DNA of 64,000 nucleotides from Isosphaeraceae bacterium EP7 (GTDB lineage Bacteria; Planctomycetota; Planctomycetia; Isosphaerales; Isosphaeraceae): NCBI GenBank assembly GCA_038400315.1, contig CP151667.1, forward strand, positions 1,809,174 to 1,873,173, written 5' to 3'. The notes beneath the pieces were generated by a model. That model was not told the DNA's origin. It searched no databases and saw only the letters and a program-made list of their open reading frames with translations. How positions within the stretch are numbered: the first letter of the stretch is position 1; every line of letters begins with the position of its first letter. Below are positions 28,467-36,964 of the stretch, in pieces. A program made the position numbers and the translations under genes.

Positions 28467-28620
28467 TCAACGACCCGGCGGCACGGTCCCCACTTTGCCC
28501 GTCCAGGGGGCCAGGAACAGTGGGGCGGACCAGGACCAGACTGACTCGGGATGCTCGTCGATCTGCACCGCGATGTTCCAGCGGCAGGCTTGCAGGTAGA
28601 CGCCGGGAACTTGCATCAGG
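28467..28620 (-). pseudogene. C-terminal fragment of a paralogue of the 30894-32489 membrane protein
   Basis: The minus strand encodes about 50 residues ending at a proper stop (28467): MQVPGVYLQACRWNIAV, then IDEHPESVWSWS, then LFLAPWTGKVG. These closely match the last 50 residues of the intact gene at 30894-32489 (MQVPGVYLHACRWNIAV, IDEHPDSVWSWS, FLAPWTGKAG). Nucleotide identity is roughly nine in ten, lower than for the kinase repeat. The 5' part of the gene is missing; the break lies near 28620. Confidence 0.85.
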
Positions 28621-28633
28621 AGGCCGGACGATA

Positions 28634-29082
28634 CCATCCAGCAGTCCATCCTCGACCGCCACACCGGGGAGGCCCCCCGCGCCGTCCTCGTCAGGCTCAG
28701 GTCGCACCTGGGCCACTGGTCGACCTTCGCCCTGGCCGCGCACCGGGTGGCCGACTCGATCGCCGCCGCGCGGCGACGAGCCGCCCTCGCCGACGGCGAG
28801 CCCGGCGAGACCTTCCAGGCGGCCCGGGTCCTCTCCATGGCATTCGCCCAGGCGAATCAGACCTCGAGATACGAGGCCGAAGCCCTCGACGAAGAGGCCG
28901 TCGCCCTCCTCCGAAACGCCGTCGTCGCGGGCCTCGCCGTCGGAGCCCCCTTCAGCGACCCCGCCTTCGACGCCATCCGCAACCGCGACGACTTCCGCAG
29001 GCTGGCCGACCTGAAGGCCGAGTAACCACCCAGGATCATCCCAGAATAAGCCCCGGCCAACTCCCGTCTTTGGTGGCCGCGA
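28634..29082 (+). repeat. Long direct repeat, copy B
   Basis: Ungapped match to 22475-22923 at about 97% identity, including about 57 bp beyond the stop codon. The left edge abuts the membrane-protein fragment. Confidence 0.9.
28636..29025 (+). pseudogene. C-terminal fragment of a kinase gene (copy of 22477-22866)
   Basis: Encodes the last 129 residues of the 20071-22866 kinase in frame (IQQSILDRHTGEAPRAVLV... to FRRLADLKAE and stop), with about five amino-acid changes. There is no kinase domain, and no start codon or ribosome-binding site in a sensible place. An in-frame GTG at 28747 could open a 92-residue frame, but expression is unlikely. Confidence 0.85.
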
Positions 29083-29332
29083 TCGAAACCGATCCGCCCC
29101 GCCAATACCACCGCCCGCGCGTGGACTGGCCCTCGATAAGCGGGCGACGATCGAGCCCCTGAGGAGCCTGACCGACGCGTCGCAGAAGCCAAGGTTGCAG
29201 CCTCCCGGCTGGCGACTCCAGGTGCGGCTCGATCCGCAGCATCGCCCGTGACGCCTCACCGTGATATCCCCGGTCGGCGTAGGCGACGTTGCGCAACGCC
29301 TCGGAACCGCCCGGTTCCTCCCACAGACGACT

Positions 29333-29455
29333 CCCAGGGACAACGGCTTCATCGAGAGCTTCTACGCCAATCTCTTGGATGAGTTCCTGGGTCGCGTGGA
29401 CTTCGACACCTTGTTGGAGGCGAAGGTGCTGATCGAGCGACGGACGCTGGGATCC
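29333..29455 (+). pseudogene. IS3-family transposase (integrase core) remnant
   Basis: The plus strand encodes DNGFIESFYANLLDEFLG, then VDFDTLLEAKVLIERR, clearly the conserved DNG-x-IESF-x-x-x-L-x-DE-L and LLEA-x-VLIE segment at the end of IS3-type OrfB transposases. The usual following segment (YN..RPHSSLGY) is absent, as are the upstream catalytic Asp residues and terminal inverted repeats. Only about 40 codons remain. Confidence 0.8.
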
Positions 29456-29712
29456 TACCGGCTCCGGAACCTCCATAGCCTGAGCGATCGTGTCCTGGAT
29501 CCCGAGGTCGAATGGCTCCTGGTCGCGGGAGCCGCCAGGGCGTACGCGGCACGATCGCGATGATCGAGGCTGAAATCTTCCAAAGGGGGCGGACCATGCC
29601 AGGTGATGGGACGTCCGATCAAGCGGAGCCGGGACGACACGGGTGCCGCCCGGACCACGAATTAATGAGTCTTCATAATAGATTATTCATGCATGATCAA
29701 GAAAAGGTCGCC

Positions 29713-30345
29713 TCAGGCGGGACGCCCGGCTAGCCGGCGGCGGGCAAGGGAGCCGAAGGTGACGACGACGCCGAGTCCCATCAGGACCACACTGGCCGGC
29801 TCGGGCACGGCCGCGGCTCCGGAGACGAAAACGGCGCCGATCTGGGTGTTCGTCCCGCCCGGTGCCGCGGGGAAGGCGTTCTGCGAAGCATACTCGCCCG
29901 AACGGGTCGTGTAGGCCCCATTCAGCGTGATGGTCGCGAAGAAAGTTGCGTCAGCAAAAAGGGTCTGGCCGTTGTAGGTGAAGGAAATGTTCGCGATCGA
30001 TGCGCTGTCGACTGGATTGATCGAGCCGCTCGAGGGGACGGGCGTGAAGCCGAGGTTCTGCACCGTGACGCTGAAGTCGGAGGACACCATGACGACGCTG
30101 CTCGGATCGGTGACCCCCGCGCCGAAGTCGTACAGGGTCAGGACGTCCCCGTCGGTGAGCTGCTCGGACCCGCCATTGCTCGAGAAAATCAGGCTGTAGG
30201 TGAAGACTGAGGCTGCGCCGCCGGGGGCCGGGCTGTCCAGGATTGGCACGAAGCCGGCGTGGGCGGCCGGAGCGGCGGTCCCGAAGGCGACCGCGGCCAC
30301 CCCCAAGGCGAACTTTTGAAGAAGACGCCAATTCATGTTGATCAT
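29713..30345 (-). CDS. PEP-CTERM sorting-domain protein
   Basis: 210 residues. An N-terminal signal peptide ends about residue 32 (KFALGVAAVAFGTAAPAAHA). The mature beta-rich domain has no recognisable enzyme motif. The C-terminus is a complete PEP-CTERM signal: VPEPAS, a hydrophobic helix (VVLMGLGVVVTFGSL), then ARRRLAG. It is therefore predicted to be sorted and cleaved by an exosortase (none in this window), often in organisms making exopolysaccharide. Start ATG 30345 is preceded by AGGAA at good spacing; ATG 30336 is an alternative. Confidence 0.9.
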   Translation of the reverse strand: MINMNWRLLQKFALGVAAVAFGTAAPAAHAGFVPILDSPAPGGAASVFTYSLIFSSNGGSEQLTDGDVLTLYDFGAGVTDPSSVVMVSSDFSVTVQNLGFTPVPSSGSINPVDSASIANISFTYNGQTLFADATFFATITLNGAYTTRSGEYASQNAFPAAPGGTNTQIGAVFVSGAAAVPEPASVVLMGLGVVVTFGSLARRRLAGRPA

Positions 30346-30893
30346 CAGGGTTCCTGTATATTTGCACTCGGGCGACGAGAGCATGCGGTGTCCCGGTGGA
30401 CCTCGGTCGGGCTGTATGCTACGCCTTTCCGCGAATCGAAACCAACGAATTGAACAAACCCTGTTGCCGAAATAAGACATGCGATTCTCAGAAGCCGGCG
30501 ACTCTGTCCTTGCCGCCGCTGTCGCCGACGATGCGCAGGCAGTACTGATCGAGGGGGAGGAGCGGCGAGTCTTTCGATGATTGGGCGACATGCGGTCGAC
30601 ATCGTGGGCAAGACGACTCGCACCCAGAGCTTAAGAATGAAGTTAATCGCATTCGACTGCTCGAATATCACGCGATCGACCGAGTTGGCATCGGTTAATT
30701 CGAGGACGTCGCGTCGATTACTTTAAAAAATAGTTATAATTAGAATAACTTGTATTGAGCCATTCGCGTCTGTTGTGACGAACGCGATCGTGCTGACCTG
30801 CCCCGGGAGCATGCTTCGATCGATACCGGGCAGCAATCGAGGCTGCGAACGAGCTTGTATGGGGCCAAGCCGGGTGAGCAAGGGACCCAGGGC
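30346..30893. other. Intergenic region with an unusually AT-rich tract
   Basis: No gene is supported. Around 30715-30755 the base composition falls sharply (runs of A/T including a 6-bp stem AGTTAT/ATAACT), unlike the surrounding GC-rich DNA. It lies downstream of the membrane-protein operon and upstream of the PEP-CTERM gene, so it may contain the operon terminator and the PEP-CTERM promoter. Confidence 0.45.
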
Positions 30894-32489
30894 TCAACCA
30901 CCAGGCGGAACGGCTCCCGCCTTGCCCGTCCAGGGGGCCAGGAACGGGGGATCGGACCAGGACCAGACGGAGTCGGGATGCTCGTCGATGTGCACAGCGA
31001 TGTTCCAGCGGCAGGCATGTAGGTAGACGCCGGGGACTTGCATCACGATGCCAGTCAAAGTCAGGGTCGCCACGGTCAGGCGGCCCCACCTGGTTGCGCA
31101 GAGGACGGCCAGCCCCGGCAGGGCCAGCAATGCTAGCAAGGGCTGGGTTTCGACGATGAGGCGAGATCCCCAGCAATAGCCGCCGTACCAGATGCGCCAG
31201 GCCGCGATCAGCAGCAGGTGCGCCACGACGATCAGGCCGCAGAGGAGCATGAAGCCGCGAGGGCCGGTCGTGATGCCCAGGGATCGGGCCGAGTGGAGGC
31301 AGGCGGGGACCAGGGTGAGCAGGGCCAGGATTGCCCAGGGTTGATAGATCAGAAGGCCTCGGCCGGGGCTCGCCAGCAGGCCCATCAGCGGCCATCCGAT
31401 GTGCGTGGTCCAGCTTGAGCCGCCCATTTGCGAGGTCGACGGGCCCAGCGGGCTGCCGTAGATGGAGAGATACCAGGCCGCCCAGGGGGCGTAGACCAAA
31501 GCGGCGAGGCCCACCACGGCCAGGGCTCGCCTCGGCGATTTCCAGAGCATCCAGAGGCCGAACGGGATCAGGAAGCTCGCCGCCGTGAGCCGGAAGGAGG
31601 GGAGCAGGCCGCACGCGACGCCTTGGGTCACGATTCCAACGCGACCGGGCCCCCCTTCGCGGGAGACTTCGGCCAGCAGCACCGCCATCATCGCTAGGAT
31701 GATCCCGCCGTGCTGCCAGGCGCCTCGCGCCACCGTCGAGAACATCCCCGAGCCGAGGCCCAGGATCAGGGTCGCCAGCAAGGCCAGGGGCGCCGGGGCC
31801 AGCCTCGCGGCGATGAGGAAGAAGAGGCCAAGGGCGGTCGCCTCGACCAGCGTCGCGACGATCTTCTCCAGCCGAGCCTGCACCGGGACGGCGAAGAGGT
31901 CGGCACCCGCCAGACGGGCCAGGCCAACGACGGGAGTCGCCAGCAAGACCATCCCGGCCGGGTAGGCCGAGTAGACCCGACCATGGCGCCGCGTGAGGTC
32001 ATACGCCAGGTGCGGACCTCGCCCGAACAGGTTGTCGGGCCGTCCCGGGCGATCGAACTCGTCGAGGTCCCAGTTGCCCTGGGTGACGAGGCTCACGGCG
32101 GTCGGGATCACCGGCCGGGTGTCGCCGGAACCCTCGAAGTCGTTGTTCGACAGGTCGAGCAAGATCGCCGGCAAGGTGACGAAGAGCAGGGCCGCCCGCC
32201 AGGGAGGGACGCCCCCGCATTCATTGAACTCGGCCAGCGAACCCCACCACGCCCGGACGACGCCCGAGATGCGTGCCCGATAGCCGGCCGAGGCCAACAT
32301 GAGCACCGCCGGCGCAATCAGCCCGATCCAGGGGGCCGAGGCATAGTTGCCCTTGGCTCGCAGGCAGAGCAGGGCGGCGAAAACGCCAATGCCGGCGACG
32401 ACGAGGTCGACGGCCATCCTCAGAATCCGCCGCGGGTGCGGGCGACCGGCCCGGGTTGTCCTCGGCTCGAACTCGACGTCCGGGGGCAT
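30894..32489 (-). CDS. Multi-pass integral membrane protein (possible GT-C-like glycosyltransferase)
   Basis: 531 residues with roughly ten or more hydrophobic helices spread from about residue 25 to the C-terminus. A large loop near 120-165 contains NNDFEGSGDTRPVIPTA and DLDEFDRP, acidic phrases of the type seen early in GT-C glycosyltransferases and mannosyltransferase-like proteins. No family can be named with certainty. Start ATG 32489 has SD GGAGGAG. It is third in a phosphodiesterase-ACP-membrane protein operon, 21 bp after the ACP stop. A partial paralogue lies at 28467-28620. Confidence 0.75.
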   Translation of the reverse strand: MPPDVEFEPRTTRAGRPHPRRILRMAVDLVVAGIGVFAALLCLRAKGNYASAPWIGLIAPAVLMLASAGYRARISGVVRAWWGSLAEFNECGGVPPWRAALLFVTLPAILLDLSNNDFEGSGDTRPVIPTAVSLVTQGNWDLDEFDRPGRPDNLFGRGPHLAYDLTRRHGRVYSAYPAGMVLLATPVVGLARLAGADLFAVPVQARLEKIVATLVEATALGLFFLIAARLAPAPLALLATLILGLGSGMFSTVARGAWQHGGIILAMMAVLLAEVSREGGPGRVGIVTQGVACGLLPSFRLTAASFLIPFGLWMLWKSPRRALAVVGLAALVYAPWAAWYLSIYGSPLGPSTSQMGGSSWTTHIGWPLMGLLASPGRGLLIYQPWAILALLTLVPACLHSARSLGITTGPRGFMLLCGLIVVAHLLLIAAWRIWYGGYCWGSRLIVETQPLLALLALPGLAVLCATRWGRLTVATLTLTGIVMQVPGVYLHACRWNIAVHIDEHPDSVWSWSDPPFLAPWTGKAGAVPPGG

Positions 32490-32510
32490 CGCGGGCTCCT
32501 CCGCCCGGTG

Positions 32511-32765
32511 TCAGGCAACCCGTTTCTTGGAGTCGATCAGGCCGACGATCTGGGCCACGCTGTCGAGGTTCTCCACCCCGGCCTCGTGGGCCTCGACGAC
32601 CACGTCGAACCGTTCTTCGAGGAACACGACCAGCTTCAACGTGCTGATCGAGTCGAGAATCCCGCCGGTGATCAGCGGGGTCTCATCGGTCAGCTCGGAG
32701 GGGTCTTCGCCGGGCAGGAACGTCTTGAGGATGTAGTCGTGGACGACGTTGCGGGTCTCGGTCAT
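32511..32765 (-). CDS. Acyl carrier protein
   Basis: 84 residues. The phosphopantetheine attachment site is Ser39 in GGILDSISTLKLV, with the Asp-Ser pair of ACPs and Ile in place of the usual Leu. Acidic helices flank it, and the C-terminal VENLDSVAQIVGLI matches the third helix. This is a dedicated ACP rather than the fatty-acid housekeeping one, since no fab genes are near. Its position between a phosphodiesterase-type hydrolase and a membrane protein suggests acyl activation or transfer onto an envelope molecule. Start ATG 32765 with GGAG upstream. Confidence 0.92.
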   Translation of the reverse strand: MTETRNVVHDYILKTFLPGEDPSELTDETPLITGGILDSISTLKLVVFLEERFDVVVEAHEAGVENLDSVAQIVGLIDSKKRVA

Positions 32766-32847
32766 CGAAGGCTCCAAGGTTGGGGGGGAGATGAGAATGA
32801 AGCGAACAATGGTCGGTGGACGCTGATCCAGATCGTCTGGTTGCCGT

Positions 32848-34431
32848 TCAGGCGCACTCGGCGCCAAGGCCCGCCGCCATCAGGAGGGCATCGCGCGCGG
32901 GGTCTCGACGGATGATGGCCGCAGAGCCACGGCGGACGTCCAGCGGGCGGTCGAAGGCCTCGTGCAGCACCCGTCCTTCCATCACCGTGGGGACGCGCTC
33001 GCCGAGCATGGAGAGCAGGGTGGGCGCCACGTCGTGGAGGTCGGCCGAGAGCTGCGTCCCCTTGCGGACGCCGGGGGCGTCGATCGCGATGACTCCTTCG
33101 CGGTAATGGGTCGCCGGCAGCCTGGGATCGGGCCGCATCAGGTCGCCGCGAACGCTCCACTTCGCCTGTGCCTGGTAGCCGTCGGCCGAGAGCGCCAGCA
33201 CGTCGGGCAGCCCGTCGGCGGCGGGGTCGATGCCATAGCGCTCGGCCAGGCTGAAGACGTCGCGGAAGAGCGGGTCGTTGGTCTTGGGATCGCGAGCTTC
33301 GAGGAACGCACCGATGACCTCGTCGGTCACGCGGCCGGCGGCCGACGAACCCGGCAGGGCGGGCGTATTCAGGTAGATGGAGCCGGCGAGCTGGCCGAAC
33401 GGGCTGAATGCCGCGCTCTTCGACCAGTCGCAGCCCACCTGGCCCTCGACCGATCGCGGCGTTCGCATCCCCTCGCCGCTCCCCGTGTGCTTGGCCACCC
33501 AGCGCCTCAAGCGGTCGGCGATCCGGCTCGCCCGGTATCGGAACCTTGTGCCGTAGAGCAGGCCCTTCTGCAGGCCCGCCTTGCGCAAGAGTCCGTTGAC
33601 ATTGACCAGCGACCGGCAGGGGCCGAAGCCGTGGTCCGAGACCGCAACAACGGCGGCGTCTCGGCGAGCGGCCAGGTCGAGCAGCCGGCCCACGGCCGCG
33701 TCGAGCGCCATCAGGCACCCCTCAACCTCGGCGTTCCAACCCGTCCGGCGCAGGCCGGTGTCGTCGACGTCAAGCTCGGGCCAGAGCCTGTGCTGCAAGC
33801 TGTCCAGGTTGTGGAAGTGGACCATCATCGCCGACCAGTCGACCCGCGCATCGGCCCGCTCGGCCGCGGCGGCCTGCGCCTCGAAGATGGTCCGATTCCT
33901 CGCGGCCAGCGGGCGCAATTCTTCGAGCGTCCGGGGCCTGGTCTTCCAGACGATCTTGTTGGTGTAGTCGGGGACGTGCTCGGCCAGGTCGGCCCTGAAG
34001 TCGGGGCAGCCGGCGAAGGCCCAGTCCAGACTCGGCGCGTCGGAGCCCGCCACCACGATCCCGCGCACTCCCGGCGGCGGGTAGGTCATCGGCAGGTTCA
34101 TGCTGACGATGTCGCGGCCGGCCGCGTCCAGAGCATGCCAGAGCGTCGGCACCTTCACCCGGCCCGCGTGGTTGGGCCTCACGGTGCGATCGGATGGCTC
34201 GATGTAGTTGAATTCGTGGATCCCATGCGTCGCCGGCAGGCAGCCGGTCGAGAATGAGGTCCAGGCGACCGGCGTCACCATTGGGTCCGACGAGCGGAGC
34301 GTCCCGGTGGCGCTCCGGCGCCAGAGCGAGGCCAGATGCGGCATCAGGCCGCGGTCGAACAGCGGCCCGAAGGCCGCCATGGTCCCGCCGTCCAGGCCGA
34401 GCACGAGCACACGATCAACGGATGCCGACAT
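32848..34431 (-). CDS. Alkaline phosphatase-superfamily protein (type I phosphodiesterase/nucleotide pyrophosphatase-like)
   Basis: 527 residues. The N-terminus VLVLGLDGGTMAAF supplies a metal-binding Asp; the nucleophile position follows in VTPVAWTSFSTGC. Later metal-ligand segments are HFHNLDSLQH, AVSDHGFGPC and DLHDVAPTLLSMLG, in the order expected for PF01663-type enzymes. There is no signal peptide, so a cytosolic location is likely unless exported with a partner. First gene of the operon with ACP and the membrane protein; divergent from the SLBB export lipoprotein. It could remove or transfer phospho-groups on glycan or lipid intermediates. Start taken at ATG 34431. Confidence 0.85.
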   Translation of the reverse strand: MSASVDRVLVLGLDGGTMAAFGPLFDRGLMPHLASLWRRSATGTLRSSDPMVTPVAWTSFSTGCLPATHGIHEFNYIEPSDRTVRPNHAGRVKVPTLWHALDAAGRDIVSMNLPMTYPPPGVRGIVVAGSDAPSLDWAFAGCPDFRADLAEHVPDYTNKIVWKTRPRTLEELRPLAARNRTIFEAQAAAAERADARVDWSAMMVHFHNLDSLQHRLWPELDVDDTGLRRTGWNAEVEGCLMALDAAVGRLLDLAARRDAAVVAVSDHGFGPCRSLVNVNGLLRKAGLQKGLLYGTRFRYRASRIADRLRRWVAKHTGSGEGMRTPRSVEGQVGCDWSKSAAFSPFGQLAGSIYLNTPALPGSSAAGRVTDEVIGAFLEARDPKTNDPLFRDVFSLAERYGIDPAADGLPDVLALSADGYQAQAKWSVRGDLMRPDPRLPATHYREGVIAIDAPGVRKGTQLSADLHDVAPTLLSMLGERVPTVMEGRVLHEAFDRPLDVRRGSAAIIRRDPARDALLMAAGLGAECA

Positions 34432-34797
34432 GGGTTGGCCTTGGCAGGACCGGCCCCGGTTGCCGCCTTTCGCCCCGAACCCCGGCGCGAGCGCCGTGCT
34501 TCGGGGCCGCCGCCCTCCGTGGCGGTCGGGGCATCCTGGAGCGCCAAAACGAGGGAGATTGGCGCGCCGGCTCCCGGGATGGCGGGACCGTAACCGGACT
34601 TCCACGATCGGTCAATCCCGACACTCGCCACCCGCGCAATCCGGAAATTCCTCAGAAACCTCAGACTTCGATTCAAGTCGATCCGGCCGGACCGCCGATA
34701 TTCAGCGTTGTCGACGGCGTGTGCCCAGTGCCGCTCCGTCTCCCCCAAGGCCCCGGACGCCTCCTCGTCCGGCCAATGTACCCGAGGGTGTTGCACG
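34432..34797. other. Divergent intergenic region
   Basis: Separates the phosphodiesterase operon (minus) from the SLBB lipoprotein gene (plus), so it should hold both promoters and suggests co-regulation. No specific site is assigned. Confidence 0.4.
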
Positions 34798-35529
34798 ATG
34801 ACCGCACGGACGCGGAACCGATCGCCCCTCGCACGGACCCTCGCCGCCGGGCTCGTCCTTTGCGCCGCGGGGCTCGAAGGGTGCGGGCTGACCAGCAAGC
34901 ACGCCGCACGCAAGATCGAGCAGCGAGGGGAGTTCGACCTCAACCAGCCCCGAGAGCTACAGATGGTCTCGCTCCCCCCCTATGTGGTCGAGCCCCCCGA
35001 CGAGATCGAGGTCATCGCCAAGCCCGCCTCGCTCGACCTGCCCAATACCACGGCCATCGTCCGCCAGGACGGCGTCATCGACCTCGGATTCCACGGCGAC
35101 GTCTACGTCTCGGGGCTCACCTTGAGGCAGGTCGAAGAGAAAATCGCCGACCTCCTCCGCTCCGAGGCCGCCCAGCTCAACATCGCCGACCCCGTCGAGG
35201 TCTCCGTCCGGCTCGTCAACGGCAGCCAGAGCAAGACCTACTACGTCCTTGGGGCCGTCACCTCGCAGGGCAAGTTTCCCATCACCGGCAGCGAGACCGT
35301 CCTTGACGCCATCCTCCAGGCCGGGCTACGTACGAACAGCATGCCCGAGAAGGCCTACGTCACCCGCCCGCATCCCACGGGCGGCAAGGACCTGATCCTC
35401 AAGATCGACTGGGAAGGGATCCGCGAGCGCGGGGACACCACCACCAATTACCAGATCTTCCCGGGCGACCGCATCAACGTCCCCGGAGGAAAGCCCCCCG
35501 GGCTCCTCAGCAGCCTTATCGGCGGCTGA
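34798..35529 (+). CDS. Polysaccharide biosynthesis/export lipoprotein (SLBB, Wza-like)
   Basis: 243 residues. A signal peptide ends at a lipobox-like LEGC near residue 30. The Poly_export domain starts with YVVEPPDEIEVIA and continues with VRQDGVIDLGFHGDVYVSGLTLRQVEEKI, textbook for outer-membrane polysaccharide export proteins. One SLBB domain follows (YYVLGAVTSQGKFPITGSETVLDAILQAGL). It is short for a Wza homologue, so likely a minimal form. No Wzc or polymerase genes are visible nearby. Start ATG 34798. Confidence 0.9.
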   Translation: MTARTRNRSPLARTLAAGLVLCAAGLEGCGLTSKHAARKIEQRGEFDLNQPRELQMVSLPPYVVEPPDEIEVIAKPASLDLPNTTAIVRQDGVIDLGFHGDVYVSGLTLRQVEEKIADLLRSEAAQLNIADPVEVSVRLVNGSQSKTYYVLGAVTSQGKFPITGSETVLDAILQAGLRTNSMPEKAYVTRPHPTGGKDLILKIDWEGIRERGDTTTNYQIFPGDRINVPGGKPPGLLSSLIGG

Positions 35530-35588
35530 GACCGGGGATGCTCCGATTCAGGCCCAGGCGGTTCTCGCCCGGTTAGCCCGCGAGAAAA

Positions 35589-35625
35589 GGGGACACACTT
35601 CGGTGCCGGAGTGTCGGCCGTCCCC
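35589..35625. terminator. Nested hairpin between convergent genes
   Basis: GGGGAC (35589-35594) pairs with GTCCCC (35620-35625), enclosing ACACT/AGTGT arms. It sits between the stops of the SLBB gene (35529) and the HAD fusion (35654). Confidence 0.4.
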
Positions 35626-35653
35626 ATGATCTCGACGGGCACTCCAGCCAGTG

Positions 35654-36835
35654 TCAGGCCTGGTCGCGGACTGTTTTGGCCAGCGGAGACGAGTCGAACT
35701 TCTCCAGAAGCTCGGCCACGTCGCGATAGACTTCCTTGCAGCCGGCCCGCCGCAGGTCGGCCTCCTTGAAGCCCCCGCTCAGCACGCCGATCGAGACGAT
35801 CCCGGCCCTCTTCGCCGCCTCCGCGTCGTACGGGGTGTCGCCGATCACGATGGCCTCGCTCGGGTCGAGGCCGCCGCCACGCTCGAGCGCCGCGTTGAAG
35901 ATGTCCGGGCTCGGCTTCGACTCCTCGGCGTCGGCCGACGAGGTCGACGCGTCCACCAGGTCCTCGATCCCGGCGATCTCCTCATACTTCTCCAGCTCCG
36001 ACTCGGTCGCGGAACTGGCCAGCACGATCGTGAGCCCTTCAGCTGCAATCCGTTCGAATAGCTCGCGGACCTTCGGGAACGGCTTGATCTTCGGCAGATA
36101 TTCCGTCTTGAGCAGCTCCGAACGCTCCTTCTCGATCGCCTCGCCGGCGTACTCGACCATGTCTTCAGACAGAAAGACCGGCATCAGCTGGTCGCCACCC
36201 TTGCCGATCTGTGCCCGAATCTTCTCGACCCGGACCTCGTAACCGTACTTGGCGAAAATCTGCTGCCATGCCTGGGCATGGAAATCGACCGAATCGATGA
36301 GCGTCCCGTCGACGTCGAAAATGACGGCCTTGATCACGGCGCAATCTCCCCCACCCAAGCCACCGCCACCGAGGCCACTCCCCAGCCCGCGCGACCCGGA
36401 CGACCATTCTCCCAGCGAACCGGGCGCCGACACCACCCCGACTTGCTCGCTCCTCCTCCTTGCGTCGCGCTCGAACCAGTTGTCCAGGTAATAGTGCCGC
36501 CCCCGCGACCACTCCCAGGCACTCGCCGCCAGGTACGCCGGCAGGAACAGGACTCCCCATCGCTCCACCTGCCGTACATGCACCATCTCATGCGCCCGCA
36601 GCAGATCCAGGTCTTCCGAGCACCGGCCGATGACCACATGCCCCAGCGTCATCGCCCCGAACCCCGCCCGCCTCGCCAGCCAGGTCGAGAATCCGCCATG
36701 AAACTCGACGATCCCCTGATGCCGTCTGCCCCGCCCCCCCGTCGCCAGCGTCAGCGCTCCCGCCAGAACGCCCACTGCCGTCGTGGGAGCCGCCCAACCA
36801 TAAGCCGCCACACGCCTCACACGAATCCTCGCCAT
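35654..36835 (-). CDS. Metallopeptidase-like domain fused in frame to a HAD hydrolase
   Basis: 393 residues as one open frame. Residues 1-125 are a membrane-associated domain with a zincin-like H82-E-M-V-H86 (LRAHEMVHVRQVERWG) and hydrophobic flanks. Residues 130-165 are a Ser/Gly-rich linker (GSGLGGGGLGGG). From 169 a complete HAD phosphatase follows: IFDVDGTLIDS, VLASSATES, a KPSPDIF Lys, and VIGDTPYDAEAA, beta-phosphoglucomutase-like in order. Inside, a GTG at 36337 (V167) is preceded by GGGGGAG at 8-base spacing, so the HAD part may also, or only, be made separately (35654-36337, 227 residues). Either a real fusion or an upstream gene that lost its stop. Confidence 0.7.
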   Translation of the reverse strand: MARIRVRRVAAYGWAAPTTAVGVLAGALTLATGGRGRRHQGIVEFHGGFSTWLARRAGFGAMTLGHVVIGRCSEDLDLLRAHEMVHVRQVERWGVLFLPAYLAASAWEWSRGRHYYLDNWFERDARRRSEQVGVVSAPGSLGEWSSGSRGLGSGLGGGGLGGGDCAVIKAVIFDVDGTLIDSVDFHAQAWQQIFAKYGYEVRVEKIRAQIGKGGDQLMPVFLSEDMVEYAGEAIEKERSELLKTEYLPKIKPFPKVRELFERIAAEGLTIVLASSATESELEKYEEIAGIEDLVDASTSSADAEESKPSPDIFNAALERGGGLDPSEAIVIGDTPYDAEAAKRAGIVSIGVLSGGFKEADLRRAGCKEVYRDVAELLEKFDSSPLAKTVRDQA

Positions 36836-36964
36836 GACTTCGCCCCCTATCGGCAAAATCATCGGGGCCCGCATGACCCGGGTCAACCATCGCCGGAACA
36901 CCGGATCGACCGGGCGGATGGCCAGGCGATCCGCCGGTGAATCACAGGCCCTCATCGGCGGCAT

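Noticed and set aside
29085-29330. Minus-strand phrase AYADRGYHGEA, reminiscent of an IS4/IS5 transposase Asp motif
   Set aside because: Only one short phrase matches and the flanking sequence has none of the following conserved residues, so it is not enough to call a second transposon remnant.
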